Below the pieces are notes generated by a model that saw nothing but the letters and a program-made list of their open reading frames with translations, had not been told where the DNA came from and did not search any database. The translations under genes were made by a program, and so were the position numbers. Source: Fasciolopsis buskii (Eukaryota > Platyhelminthes > Trematoda > Plagiorchiida > Fasciolidae). From it: 64,000 nucleotides of DNA. The DNA is taken from contig LUCM01008294.1 in the NCBI GenBank assembly GCA_008360955.1, forward strand, positions 26,366 through 90,365. The letters are read 5' to 3'. Positions 12,512 to 25,128 of the stretch are shown piece after piece. How positions within the stretch are numbered: the first letter of the stretch is position 1; each line of letters begins with the position of its first letter.

Positions 12512-13335
12512 CACCACTACGCCACTGGCTGCTGTTAAAGCTGCCCAAATCACCGAATTAAGTTTGCTCATTTGTCGTCCTCAACGACAGGCATTGAAGC
12601 CCGACATAACCAAAAGGAGACAGTGGAAAATATAGTTAGAAGTGAACGGTAGATGCAACACTAAAACTTGGTATTCGTAGAAATTTTCAACGTTAGCTGT
12701 GATTTGCACTTCGCATCCTGTTTCACAAAAACGAGCTCACATATTTTTGCTCAAATCCTGGTCATTCGTTGGATTTCGAACATTCGAATGTCAACTGATT
12801 TATGACAGCCGCGCAGTTCGATTTGTCGGTTCTCCTACATAGTTGTGAAACAGTGAGAAAAAAAACAGTTTCGCCAAGTGAATAGAAATTTGGAGAGGAT
12901 GGAAATCCGCTTGATCGTGTAGCAAAACGCCCATGCTAGCAAACGAAGAGAATTTGTCAAACGAAATACGTGTTGCGCGGTCCTACATTCTATCCTAATA
13001 CTAAGTGAACATCCAGCAAACTTGAAGGACAATGGAATCTCGTGATACTCACGTACGGTATGAACGAGAGGGGCAGGCGTGTCGCTAACCGATTGTCATA
13101 CACACAGACAGACAGAGATCAGAATGTGTGCGTTAATCGAATTCTTTAATTTCCATGCCCGAGCAGTATTGTATCCTTCATAAAAATTCACGTAGACGAA
13201 TTGTTCTAAACTGCTCTGGATACCATATGGCCATGTTCACTAGGCTTGCATTTTCTCAAACACGGACAGAACGTGAATGGTAAGGCAATACGTGTACGTA
13301 GGTGACTGCAAAATGTACTAATGGAGCTAACACAG

Positions 13336-13478
13336 TCAGATTAGCCATGTTGAGGCTGGTTAATTCGCACACATCTAATCCACAATTAACATTGCCGATT
13401 GGGACCACGCAGGCGGCTACGTCAACTAGGCCATCCGATCAGGGAAATCTTGCGTACCGCGATTTGATTGGATTTAGT
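13336..13478 (+). CDS. Isolated exon-like segment, Ser/Thr-rich
   Basis: The segment runs from an acceptor-like GCTAACACAG (with TACTAAT about 20 bases upstream as a possible branch site) to a strong donor AGT|GTAAGT. It is 143 bases, 47 full codons entered after one base. The peptide is rich in Ser, Thr and Asn, as in a disordered linker. Base composition is a little more GC-rich than the flanks. No partner exon was placed. Confidence 0.22.
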
Positions 13479-14667
13479 GTAAGTTGTTCGGAATTTCGAT
13501 TCGTTCTCCGGGAATGCTAGCAATGGTTGAACTGGAAATAATTCACAACCATCGGATTAAAATCGATGCTGGAAAAGAATATGCTGATTAGTTGGTCTGA
13601 TGAGACAACGAAAATATCCCTGATTTGGTAGTTTTCTTTAGGTGACGTCTTCTAAGAAATTAAAGCTCAGATACTGATAAAAAGCTAGTAAGTAAGGAAT
13701 GCAATGACCAATGGTAAACACTGAGATATATATTCTACTGACTGAATTTTTACTGTTCTGAAGTAACTCACAATGCATGACCGAATTTCCGGGTTCCGAA
13801 CGGGAGCATGACTTCAAACAAGGTCGAAACGAGAGAGATCAGACGAGTAGTAGAATGACAATTTCCACTTCGTCAGGGATTTTCCGGGATGGAGGAAGAG
13901 ATTTGCAAGCTTCCTGATCACAGTGGTACTAACTGGATAGGTGATTCGTGAGCCGTAACCCAGTAGGCGTTTCATCTACCGTCAAAGTTACACAATCGGA
14001 CTTAAGATGGCGGCGCAGAGTCAATTCTTTAGGAAATTTCCCTCTCTCTCGAGAGTGGACACAGTCTAACAAAACGTTGTTTGAGATGGATGGGGAATAA
14101 CGAAATTGGGAATAACGCTAGCGTTAACCAGACAGGAAGTACCAAGGTCAGTTGGCAGCAACTCACTTTTTGGTTACCCATGATCGCAGATTTTCATCAT
14201 CCAAAACTTGTTATCGCTGGCATCATCATCATCACCACCATCAGTTTCCACCGTTATTATCGTCATCGCCATACTTGTTACTGTTATACTACAAACATAT
14301 TTTTATGTTTATGGGACTCCATTTGATAGGAGTAATACTCGTGCAGATGGATAAAATGTGATCAGTCGGTATCCAGTCGATGAACCGCGGAAATAAGGTA
14401 TGGTGTAATGTAACAAGATTTTCCATTTTTATACAGAACAATCCGGTTACAACTACGCGCAAAAACTTGTCTTGAACAATGGTGCAAATTTGGTGCTTTC
14501 CACATCAAATCATCAGATTCAGCAAATGCAAACTAAGGTTTAAAAATATTCACTAAGTTAACATATATTTGTCATATTCTAATGTCCATCATTTGAACAA
14601 TACGGGTGTGTTGAACTGGCCGCCTACTCCGTATCTTTGCTACTTAAAGATACAAGTTACTTACCAT

Positions 14668-15200
14668 TTCCCTCTTGGGTTTACCAGTCCCACTCAAGTG
14701 CAGTTGACGTTTCCAACAACGAGTTTCAATCTCAGAACAGGATAAAGGAACAATACCAAGCAAATGAATGCACTTTTATTTTCTGGCTGTTGCGGCTACA
14801 TAAGTAGGACATTTCTACTGCTATTTGTACGATGCTCAGATTACGCAGAACAAATGGTTGGCTTGGAATAATTATTGACTCAAGTGAGATTGAGAAATGA
14901 AGTCAGCTTAGCTGTGATTTCGAAAATAGGGTACATCGGGCGATTAAACTTAGTCTGTGTTAATTCACATCCGGTTGTGGTCGATCATTGCCTGTTACGT
15001 AATCCCATTTTGCGAGACATCGCATGGTGTTCGTAGAGTGGTGTGGATTCTTGGTTTAGACGGCTGAAGCGACCTGGCGAGTTGTTTTTGTGAAAGAAGG
15101 GTTCAGTTACAAGAACGAGAAATCGCATCTTCCACAGTTTACGAAGGCAGATTAACAGTCTGAGATTCGATCTTGAGCGACAATGCCAATATTGGCTCAC
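14668..15200 (-). other. Two minus-strand exon-like segments
   Basis: On the minus strand an open frame covers 15200-14985 (71 codons; Arg- and Leu-rich start). Further along, the 22 codons ending near 14668 lie between a pyrimidine-rich acceptor (TATTGTTCCTTTATCCTG) and a strong donor ATG|GTAAGT. The two do not join in phase with the sites I tried, so no gene model is claimed. Confidence 0.15.
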
Positions 15201-18039
15201 TGGACCCTAAGGAATCTCACGTAGTTCTCTCTTCGAAGACTCGCTCTGCGGTGTTACCGGGTATCATCCACACGAGGCTTGATGGGGCTTTCTCATTTGT
15301 GCTTCTTCCGACACACTCATTTTCAAAATGGGTTGCAATGCGATACGAAGAACTCACTGATCAAATGACAAGTTCAAATTTTGATCGGAGTTGGGCACAA
15401 ACTGCGAATGCCATGATTTAAACTAAATGAAAATTGACTATCATTTGTCAATGATAATGACTAATAACTTCTTTAAGAACCTAGTTGGAGCTTGAACCAA
15501 AAGCAAACACACAAGCTCATAAAAAGAAATGGGGACATTCCTCTCAAAGTTAAGTAGTCATTACAGTCTTGATTTCACTCACTTCTAAGTGCGGCAAATT
15601 TGGGAACTTTTTTTGGTATGAACTAGTTCATTTTGTTTGGACCTGGTGAGCTATATTTATTCATTCAGTCAATGAGTTTTTTTAACCCAATCTTATTTTC
15701 ATTAGAGGCGCCTGTAGATTAAACAATTTCGTTCTACTAAGAACCGGTGGACTGTGAACCGGGTTTTTGATCGATTCAGTCAAAGTCAAAAAAATAAAAA
15801 AACAATTTTATGTGCTGGGGGTCAGAGTGAATTTTCACCTTAGACATATGAAACGTGTGACAGACACATGGACAAAAAGAAGACGTTCACTGGCAGCTCA
15901 TTGGGATGAAATATGGGGCGGAATAGAAACGAATATGACTGCTGCATGAATCCAATCCAATTGAAATGCATTCCGTAGTCAGGTATTAGCAGGCTGTGGT
16001 TTCACCAGTAAAAAGCATATGGAAAATACGATTGCTCTTGCACGTGAAGGTACACGAGAGGATAAATATGATGGTGGAAATAATTGAAGAATGAGAGGAA
16101 AATTGGGCAAGTACTATGCCACAACAGTGGTCGAGGTTGGATAGCAAACTGTTTGAAAGCATATCATAGTCACAAAGTGATTAATTTCCTTAGAAGATCC
16201 AAGTAGTTTTTGAAATGTTTCGGTCTTTCAAACCGGTGAATAGTGCAGGGTGCAATAAGGCCATAAAGTGCGAATAATTGAACTAACAAGCTGATGGTCA
16301 AATTTATACGATACTGCCCTCTTTCTCGGTATACTGGACAAAAAAGGACCGTCTGTGTATTTTATCGACTACCGATCGGGCAGGTTCCGTACCAAAAAAG
16401 ATTGGGGATCAAAATTATTCTAGAGTAACGAGGAACAGGAACTTTTGAATCTACTCGTTATTGGTTGACGCCATTGAGTAAAGTTTAGTATTGAGAACCA
16501 CGATGAAGCATAAAGAAGACATCAGCACACTGAAAAGCCTTCTATTATTAGGATGAAAAGTAAGTCTAGTTGCTGAGTGTATTTAAGTTACCTAGAAAAT
16601 CACCAAGACATCCGTAAGCAGTGCAAGAGAAGTCAAAAAACTGTCATCATCTCGTCTTTTCATCCAATAAAATCTAGAGCAACAAGAAGCTTAGTAGGGA
16701 GAAATAAAACGAGAAAATGGAAGGGTCACTTGAAAATGTTATGCTGTTATTAGGAAGAAAAATGATGGAGGAACCCAAAAGGAACCAATGGATTTCGATC
16801 AGCAAACTAGTCAGATAAAATATTTTATGCGGTAGGATCTACATGGCTTTAGTGTTCAGTCTAAATGGTGCAGCGATTGTTGGACAGAGAAAAGTTTCAG
16901 TGTGATCGGTAGGAACAAGCCGCTTTCTCATCTTATCACTATTCTCTTCATGCTAGTTATCAACTGGGTTACGATTCTGGTAGGGCTAATTATCTTTTCT
17001 CGTGTTCGTTTCGCATTGTTTGTTTGCAAGCTGGGCTATATAATTACGCATCCATTGTACAGTTGAGAAACCGGCATCAATTTCGTATGAAGTGATTACT
17101 CCAGAACAGTTCCGAATTCTGGTTTGCTCGGAGGAAATGAGAGGGACACATTTCGATCCACATCTGAGTACAGTGCTACACAACAACCCGAGCTGTTCCA
17201 ATTGTAACTCACAAGAAAAAATTCCATAAAAAAACGAATACAAAATATGACGATTTCCCCCTAAAATGACGCTTCATTTGATGGAAACCATTGGTGGATT
17301 TCCGTTCAGAGAACAATAATCAAAGGTTCCTCAATTCACAGCGACACACAACAGATCACAGGACTTTCTATCTTTGTTCAAGGATTTGCGCACTTTGGAC
17401 ACACTTTAATACTGATAATGGATTGACGGAATAGAAAATAGAAATATTACTTGGACTTGATTTTTATTTCCTATCTTAAATTTCCCATTGGATTTCCTAA
17501 CATAAATCTGCAATGAATGCATTTAATCAATTCAACTAGCCGGTCCATTATCCAATAATCAAGAGATTCAACAGCCCGGATGCTAGAACAGAGTGCTAAA
17601 TTAGAAGAGAACACGGATTTATAATTTAGCCCGTCAAGGAGAACGAACTGTTTCAGTTAAGTCCAGTTCATGTCCAATAACTCGTCCGAACCAGAAGACA
17701 ACCTTACGCAACCTAAACGTCGGCTTGAAGAATGAAAGTCATCTTGCTACCTCAGACCAGTTCTACCGATAGCCCTGAGCACTTTATTGGGTAATCCGTT
17801 TTCTTCCGCTCTGATGCATGCATTCCGTCAAAAATCGTGCACGAATTAGAAGTGAAACATTTAAAAAGGCCTAACTGCCTTCGTTCCCCTGAACTGAATT
17901 GAATGGTCCGTTAGGATGTAATCACGAAATGCACATTCAGTCTGTGCAGAGGCAGAATTTGGGAGCTGAGAAAGTCTCACTTACGAACCCGTGATTTTTG
18001 TTACTTCTGGAGTTTTAGCCTCAATTAGCCCTTGAAGTT

Positions 18040-18906
18040 ATGCATTTTTGCTTTCCCAAACCATACCTACTGGATTGTCTGAATTGGTGCAAACTAATCC
18101 CAAATGCATATGAGACAGCCTATTACAATGTGGGTGATCCATCGGGATGGGACCTGGCAACTACGCACGTCATCGTCAAAACGATACCTACCGCGTGTTT
18201 GAAAACGTGGACATCTGGGTGAAGGGTGAAATGGACCAGTAGGAGTAAGATTGAAGTCGTTCAAAAGGAGTCATAGGACTACTAAAACTGGAAAAGTCGC
18301 AATATTGATGCATTTGGTCACCGGAATATTAAAGGTCCACAGGCGAAGTTCATAATGGATTCAACTGTATAAACAGGACGGAGATAATGAACCTCATTCG
18401 GAGAACAGATAACAAAGGACGGTCTCCTAAAGAGAAGATAAGCCAACAGTATGCATTACTAAGTGTAACCGATAGTCTACCGAGAGAACTAAGAAGGAAT
18501 CCACCAAGCGGGAATCGCTACAAGAACGCTGGCAAGGAAAGATGTTTTTCATGCCATCAGTGTCCCATATGTGAATCCACATAAATAAGGGTGAAGCTGG
18601 CTGAGGAACAAGGTTATGATAACTGAAGGCTCAGTAGGTTTTCAGAGTCTGGAAAGCAGCATGACAAAAGCCTGGGATGAACACATAATATCATATTTTG
18701 GCCCTACCGACAAGTCCGAAATCACGAGGATTCGGGGCTTTTATCGCTGCGTTGACATACGCACCACGAGAGTAGTGGGTGATAACTCAAATCCTTTATT
18801 CGGGTCAATGATCAACCCAGCGGTGGTACCAAATTTCTTGGTATCATTTTTGAGTTCCTACAGGAAATTTGGAAGAAAGGAAACTTATATAATTATTCTG
18901 TCCTAA
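18040..18906 (+). other. Run of three small plus-strand frames, one with a Cys/His motif
   Basis: Three ATG-started frames follow each other on one strand: 18040-18222 (60 codons), 18387-18584 (65 codons) and 18616-18906 (96 codons). They are in different frames. The second is basic and ends with a compact Cys-rich motif, CFSCHQCPIC, near residues 53-62. The third is unremarkable. A simple one-exon gene is excluded. The run could be a decayed mobile-element gene, several exons with unseen introns, or chance. Confidence 0.18.
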
Positions 18907-19728
18907 TCGGATTCGGTATAGGGTGATACGATTTGCTAAGAATCCTAACTTCTAAAAATTTTCCCCAGATGGATCAGTCGCGACAAAATAATATGCAAAA
19001 GTGATGGGACTGGAAAGTAACTGGTAGATCCATCAATCGACTGACCGACTGGACAAACAACCACTCAACCAATTAATTCGGTAATGAATGACTCAATAGT
19101 TCAGGGAAATATTTGCCCGAATGTCAACACTTTAGTAGAATGTTTAAGCAATATATGTTTGCTGCCATAACAACTGTCATGACGCAGTTATTAAATTTGA
19201 GAATTCTTACGGTACGGAAAATGGGCTGTCTTAAAATAATTTTTCCGCCTCACATGGTAGTATGTACTCATTAGTATTAAATTTTAAAAGGGACTATAGT
19301 CAGGCACCACCCGTCGATTTACTGCGGGGAGAAATGTAGAATAACTGCACGGTTATTGCCTAATTAAATTGGGTTCAATTGCGAAAATCGACTATCTAGG
19401 AGAAATTCGAGTTCACACATGCAGCCTAATAACTTGTGTGAACCCTTCGGGTAGCCTGCAAGCTGAGACACGAGACCCTAACCAAGCGTTTAAGCAGAGA
19501 TCATTAGTTGCTTTTAGACGACCTAAAAGAACGTGAGTGACACCCACGCACGGAACTGGATTTTCTAACATCGGAGACTTTTCTAACTGTGATGCATTCT
19601 ATCCTTGTCAAACCACGTTTGCTAACCAATCATCGTAGAATTATATCACTGCGATAATGCAAACGTGCTTGAGATAACGGTGCTCTGCTTATGGTGATCA
19701 TGTCGTCGAACTAATCGGATTCAAACCA

Positions 19729-19795
19729 GATAGCCTGGCGGCTAAGACAATCGCTTCGGTATCCTTCATTCCGGGTTTAGATCCCACATATGCAT
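19729..19795 (+). repeat. tRNA-like SINE head, other family
   Basis: A-box-like TAGCCTGGCGGCTAAGAC and B-box-like CCGGGTTTAGATCCC are correctly spaced. The body after the B-box differs from the main SINE family, so this is probably a second tRNA-derived family or a decayed tRNA pseudogene. It resembles the segment at 22.18 kb. Confidence 0.4.
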
Positions 19796-20085
19796 ATCTG
19801 TTGGTTCTTAACAAGTCAGATTAGATCAGATCAACTGCGTTCCATGATTTTTACCTGAGTACGTATAGTGGCAGATAAACTGCTCCAAAACGACCGCTTT
19901 CTTCATTCACGGAATAACCAATCATCCATAAGTCTTGTTCACGTGATCCTCGTGATTCCAATCCCAGAGTCCAGCCTAGTTTCGGTGAGAAATGTGACAC
20001 TCGATACCCAGCCGCGTTGAATCGTGTGCCCCGGTGTGATCATCTGGACCAACTCATTCTCACATCTTTTCTGCCAGATTTCCCA

Positions 20086-20092
<7 letters not shown>

Positions 20093-20116
<24 letters not shown>

Positions 20117-20134
20117 GTTATATTATTATTATTG
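20093..20134. repeat. ATT microsatellite
   Basis: About 13 ATT units with a single GTT interruption. Confidence 0.9.
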
Positions 20135-20172
20135 CCATTACTTCTGTGATGCTCTCTGAATCTGTTTAATCT

Positions 20173-20232
20173 GAGGTGGTTAATGAGTCAGTGTTGCCGA
20201 CTTCGCATGTTGATTCGAATCCGGCCGCAGTA
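20173..20232 (+). repeat. Possible tRNA-like fragment
   Basis: GTGGTTAATGAGTC could be a decayed A-box and TGATTCGAATCCGGCC is a good B-box match about 35 bases on. The element body is not recognisable. Confidence 0.25.
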
Positions 20233-20545
20233 AAATATTTTCCAGTTCTGTGGCTCTCAGTTTCCTACCTGAAAGCAAAACATTTTCGCAACGGAAGAAT
20301 CATGATGAAGACAATAAAATATAAGTACTGCTATAACCTAATTCAGTGACTTAGTGGCTGCAAAATTTCCACGTACAGTTCGATCACTTCTGAGTAATCC
20401 TATTACTTTCTTGTACCTTTCAGCCTCATACTCATTAAATGGGCACCCTTAATTTTCCTGTTACTGATATGAGGACACTGACGAATAAACAGAATGGCTC
20501 CATTACACCATCTTTTCTTTTGTTCTTTTATTTATATATATTTTT

Positions 20546-20695
20546 TATATTTTATTTCCTTTACTAATGAAACAACAATGTATATCATTTTTCAGGAAGG
20601 GGGCCGCGGCCAACGGAGGGCTGCCAAGTGCGGAAGTTGACCGTGGATGGGAGGATTCGAACCCACGGCCTTATTCGTTTGAACACGGCCGATCA
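20546..20695 (-). repeat. tRNA-derived SINE copy
   Basis: In reverse orientation, the tail (TTTCCTTTACTAATGAAACA) is followed by the body GGGGGCCGCGGCCAAC and AGGGCTGCCAAGTG. Then comes the B-box complement GGATTCGAACCCACGG. The tRNA-like head becomes unrecognisable after about 20695, so the A-box is eroded. An AT-rich stretch (20517-20550) is consistent with the 3' tail. Confidence 0.75.
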
Positions 20696-21235
20696 AAATC
20701 GAAAATCCACAGGGTCCCGAAGCTGGACAAACCCATCTAGCACTTGGAAAACATCAGTCACATCAACAAATAAATTGACCTTTCTCGGACACGGTCACGG
20801 ACCGCATATCCGCAAGTAATTTAGTTACTCTGACATAACCGACCTAACACCCCTCGCTGAGACCGGTCAGCTGGTAAAAAGCCTAATCTGCTAAATTAAT
20901 CGAAGTTGGTTATGTCGAAAAAAACAAATCACAACTCGTCGAAATCGGTTTGCAATATCACACAATTGTAAACAGACGAACACCAATCTGACACGATCGC
21001 ACCCATATGCACATGGTTACTGTCGTGCTTCCATTGCTCTTTCAGTCTGATGAACACGTGTGTTAGGACAGGTGAGCTGACTGATCTACGAGACATGGGT
21101 CTGGCCAATTGAAGAACGCCAAAAGCCACTGACCAACCACGTAACGCAGTCGAGTTGCCGATTGTCCGTCTGGTTTGCGGATCAGTTTGTTCATCCGATG
21201 GCAGCCGGTTAGTTAGTTGTTCGTCTATTCCAACG

Positions 21236-21285
21236 CTTATTTGCGTATATATATATATGTACACATACACACGTACACACATCCA
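21236..21285. repeat. TA/CA mixed microsatellite
   Basis: A TA run (about 21246-21257) passes into interrupted ACACAT/ACACGT units. Confidence 0.8.
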
Positions 21286-21722
21286 AATACACACCAAACG
21301 CAGAAACATCAAGATTTGAGAGACCTGCTCTGACTGTGCCAGTTGTAAGCGCTGGAAACAAAACGACATTTAAAACAATTAACTCCGACTATCGGATTAA
21401 CACGACCAAATTAACCTGCTGGGCTGGAGATATGGCAAAACATGCTCCTCACGATCCGTTAAATCGGTCGCCAATCGAGTGACATGTTCCGCGTTTGACA
21501 CACACACGATTATTTGTACGAAAAACAGATTCACTTTGGACGTGCGAGAGCACTGCACGCCACTACCAAATTTGTCCGAATTCGTGAGGATATTTTGTGT
21601 TCCCGTGGCGTGTCACTGAAGTGCCAGTTTCGCTTGACTGTCCATTCTCCACGTGTATTCATCCGTGCTTGGTTGTGCTTGTGTGTACATGTGCTCACAC
21701 ACTTGTGCACAATCAAAATTTT

Positions 21723-22080
21723 ATGGATTTTATTCTACAAACAACAACAGCTACCACAAGAACAACACCATTAGTTAGTTTTATTTCACAGTAAGTCAAC
21801 TACCAATTTGTTTTTTTTTCTTTTGTTCGTGTTTAGTAGTAGTAGAAGGCTGGGAGTAGAAAATCACTTGTGTACTCACCCGTTTTCGGTCATCTGCGAT
21901 TTTGTGGCCGAAGTTCAGTTCATCCTATCGGTTTGTAGTTGCATCCAATTGTTCGGGCATCAACAGCAACCAGTCGGTGAGATTAGTCATTCGTGTTCCC
22001 GCTTGTTTGTTCCACATCTTCTGACATTTGTAATCCTCAGAAAAATACTTAATTTACTGTTCGAAATATGTAGTTCCTAA
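21723..22080 (+). CDS. Two-exon gene model, unidentified small protein
   Basis: Exon 1 (21723-21790) starts at the first ATG of its frame and ends TTCACA|GTAAGT. The 46-bp intron (21791-21836) has a very strong pyrimidine tract (a run of T/C before GTTTAG). Exon 2 (21837-22080) continues in the correct phase, the split codon becoming His, to a TAA. AATAAA at 22123-22128 follows 43 bases later, with a T/G-rich element behind it, so donor, acceptor, phase, stop and poly(A) signal agree. The 103-residue product has a Thr-rich N terminus, a Ser/Arg patch and a Cys-containing hydrophobic C-terminal half. I do not recognise it. The frame is also open upstream of the ATG, so exon 1 may be internal. 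It could still be chance. Confidence 0.38.
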
Positions 22081-22122
22081 AGCAAACCTGTTATAACTAA
22101 TAATGAAGATCCCGTTTAATGA

Positions 22123-22128
22123 AATAAA
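22123..22128 (+). promoter_or_regulatory. Candidate polyadenylation signal
   Basis: AATAAA is followed within 15 bases by CCTTGTTTGTTTTGG, a good T/G-rich downstream element. It lies 43 bases after the stop of the 21.7 kb gene model. Confidence 0.4.
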
Positions 22129-22171
22129 CCTTGTTTGTTTTGGATGCACAGCAAACAGTTGTGCGTTTGTC

Positions 22172-22250
22172 CGATTGCGTAATGGCTAGGGCATTCGATT
22201 CACAACCATTCATCCCGGGTTTGCGTCCCAGTTCGGGCGCGGTGGATATG
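22172..22250 (+). repeat. tRNA-like SINE head, other family
   Basis: A-box-like GCGTAATGGCTAGGGC and B-box-like CCCGGGTTTGCGTCCC are spaced as in a tRNA. It lacks a pairing acceptor stem, so it is not a functional tRNA. It resembles the 19.73 kb element in box sequence. It begins about 45 bases past the candidate poly(A) signal. Confidence 0.45.
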
Positions 22251-23735
22251 AAAAGTGATAGCAGTTTTTACCAGTGCCAGGGTGTCCATGGAATTATAAC
22301 CCCAAACTGACTCAAAACATCCTCCAACTGGTCGTGATCAGGTCACACCAGACAGATGATGTGGACCGACAGATTTTGCCGATCTCAAAGAGATCCAAAG
22401 GTGAGGTTTGAAACCACACGAAACTGTTCCTTACGGTTTTCTATCATCTATGCTCTGGCAGTTCTTCACTTTACCCCTGAGAGTTTGCAGTGACCGTATA
22501 ACTGGAAAAGTATTCCTCTTCTGAAACAGTTTAGAGCCGGTGAAGCAAAACCAATTAATTTAGGAAGGCAAATAGACTAAGTTTGGAATATTATACACAT
22601 ATGTCACACAGGCTACTCGACCAATGGACGTGAGCACACGATGCTTACTAGAATGGAATTTCCTAATCATGACCATTATCAATAGATCTACGCTCTCTGA
22701 CACAGTCAACGATTTTTGACGAGTGAATCCTTTTTGAGCAGACTAACCTGTGAGCAAGAAGTTTGGTTCATTTGCTTTCAGGATCGGGGTACGAAAGTGT
22801 TTGTTTAGCAAAGAGATTAGGTGGACAGCCGTGTGGACGAATCAAGATTAATCACCCAGTCGAAATCTAGTGGTAACCTTGATATTCAACGCATCACAGA
22901 AACCAATACAAGCATTACACAGTTATTTTTATCTGACTAGTTAAAAAAATCTTCAATACCACACATCATATTCGGACGTAGTTCTTCTGTGAACAAAAGT
23001 GGCTGATCTTTGTCGCAATGTAGTTTTTACCTTGAATCAATCCGTGTTGTGTTGCTCGGTGTCCCGAGGTCCGCGGACTTTCATTTGGTCGGATTCTCTG
23101 GAGTTAGGAAATGGGCATTGTCATACTAGTCAGTGTGCATTCAAAAATAAAATGAAAAGGGTACTTCTTGTTCATTTAATTCTTTATGTAGATTAGGGTA
23201 TTCAATCGAATCAATCTACCCATCTTTCCATCTCTGAAACATGGTCAAATCCGAACGGAAATTCTAAAACCACATGGAGATAGAGTTTGACTGCATCGGA
23301 AAACGAACTGAAGCATCCTGTCCCCTTAGTTTCTGCTTCCTTTTCACAAGTTATGGCACTGTTTATCTTGACTAATCTTTAATAGTTAAAATACCTAAGG
23401 GAACAATTCGCGGAACTCACAAATAAACAACATTCGAAGAAGAGTTGCACAAGCATAGCAGATACGGTATACCGCATCGGCGGACCGGTGTCAAGAATGA
23501 TCACCGTTTGCGGGTCCGAAATCACATTTTCGATTTTGCGATCATTTTGCGCATCCAGCCAAATGTTTGAGGTAATTGTTCGGGTGTTTGGTAATTCCAG
23601 GCCTCATATGCAACATGTATTGCGTACATATATATAAAAATATATAGGCATATATATATTAGAGGTTAGAAGGCGTACACCGAGTTATAACGTTTATTGT
23701 GACCTTTCGATCCAAACTAGGACTCGTTGTCAAAC

Positions 23736-23737
<2 letters not shown>

Positions 23738-23803
<66 letters not shown>
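23738..23803. repeat. Long TA microsatellite
   Basis: About 33 uninterrupted TA units, with shorter TA tracts at 23628-23661. Confidence 0.95.
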
Positions 23804-23806
<3 letters not shown>

Positions 23807-24244
23807 CGCATGCATATGTATAAGGTTTTCCTTATGATGCATTCATGAGTTTCGTGCAAATGCAGTTGGGCGAACATGCTCAAATGATTTCCATTCAAAC
23901 TGAAATAACTGTGAAAGATAGATGGGGTAACTGTTTGCTTACAGCAGGCTGATACACTTGAAATAGTGTATTATTTTAACTTTTCATTGTTATGGGTACT
24001 GAGTAAACCTCAATACAAGGAGTGTACACACATGGGAACCAATCAGAGTGAATTTGTTTTACCAAAAAAGAACAAAATTGTTAACATTCCAGCTTTTTCA
24101 TTTGGTACTCATCCTGACTCTGTTTTTCTCACAGTCAAACGAGTGTTCCAAGTTGCATTGTGGATACATTTTTTTAGTCAGTCGATGATCTAGTCCGATT
24201 CTAAGCTTTGGGTTTACGCCATCTGAGTTGGATTCAACCGATAT

Positions 24245-24802
24245 CTATTGAACCCAGTCATAATTAATTAGCTGAAACGGTAAAAGCAAATAATTCGAAT
24301 ATCTATCCACTGTTTCATTGTTTCATCAGTTCCGACCACTTCGGCCTCAATTTCTTTTGTCCGTACCAATGTTTTTATAGGATGAAGATAAATCAATCTG
24401 CTTTTTTTCTTACTTAATTTTGTGGTTGCTAAGCCTAATGCCCATTGAGTTGAGTTTTCTTTTAACAAATTCTCGCTGTTCTTCGTGATAAACGTGAGTT
24501 CACGGAAAACATTTAATCGAATATGGGCAAATGGTGTGAAATTATCGATTTCTCCGGAGTCATCATTTGTAGCTTTGTGACGGGGGTTGCTAGCATAGCT
24601 TCCTTCTATCATTATCGGTACTTGCGTGACTAGCTGGCAATTGCGTACTCACTTTGACAATGCGGAGAAAATCCTTTAGACCAAGTTTAGTAGAAATGAA
24701 CAAACCGATATATTTCGTTGTCCCCGTTGTTGACTTTTGCTGTTGCACTGACGTGAACTGTTTGCCTGTCACAACTGTAGAGCAAAACGGTCCTAGTCTG
24801 CA
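24245..24802 (-). CDS. Minus-strand exon pair candidate, unidentified
   Basis: Exon 24802-24653 (150 bases, exactly 50 codons, phase 0 at both ends) lies between a good acceptor (GGACATTTTCAG) and a strong donor AAA|GTGAGT. A second acceptor with a good pyrimidine tract (TTTGCTTTTACCGTTTCAG) starts a 9-codon frame, 24271-24245, in matching phase and ending in TAG. The peptide has a Gln/Thr-rich start and a hydrophobic C-terminal half. An alternative is that the 114-codon frame 24612-24268, which lies in the proposed intron, is itself coding. Any upstream exons would overlap the plus-strand model at 25.1 kb, which lowers confidence. Confidence 0.22.
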
Positions 24803-25128
24803 CTGAAAATGTCCTATTTTATAGTCGAGTCTAGTGTTTGTGGTCATGCAAGTGGTTTGGCGGTGACCATCGTAGAACTAGAAAGTGAGAATTGCGGGTT
24901 CGAGTCTGTCCGCTCCCGGTTGCTGAACTAGGAGGTAGCTTAGAGCTAGCTGAAACGCTCATCCTGGTTTACTGTTCCGCAATTTTATTGCTTCAACCTA
25001 CTTTTCCTTATGCCGTCCTATTCCGGAGACCCGTCAACGCTTGCGAACCACTTTTTGCGTGTTGCAAGCACTCGTTTACCATTTCGTGCCTTTTTTTTCT
25101 ATTACTTGCACTGGGTGGAAGAAGCCAC

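Noticed and set aside
13590..13620. CTGATGAG ... CGAAA, the core words of a hammerhead ribozyme
   Set aside because: Stem II would be a single base pair and no pairing stems I or III were found. The similar CTGATGA at the start of hairpin copy 3 is absent from copies 1 and 2.
23659..23898. A minus-strand frame with a long Tyr-Ile repeat
   Set aside because: It is the TA microsatellite read through.
24848..24920. GCGGGTTCGAGTCTG, a good B-box word
   Set aside because: No A-box at the right distance and no SINE body, and it overlaps the upstream open frame of the 25.1 kb gene model.
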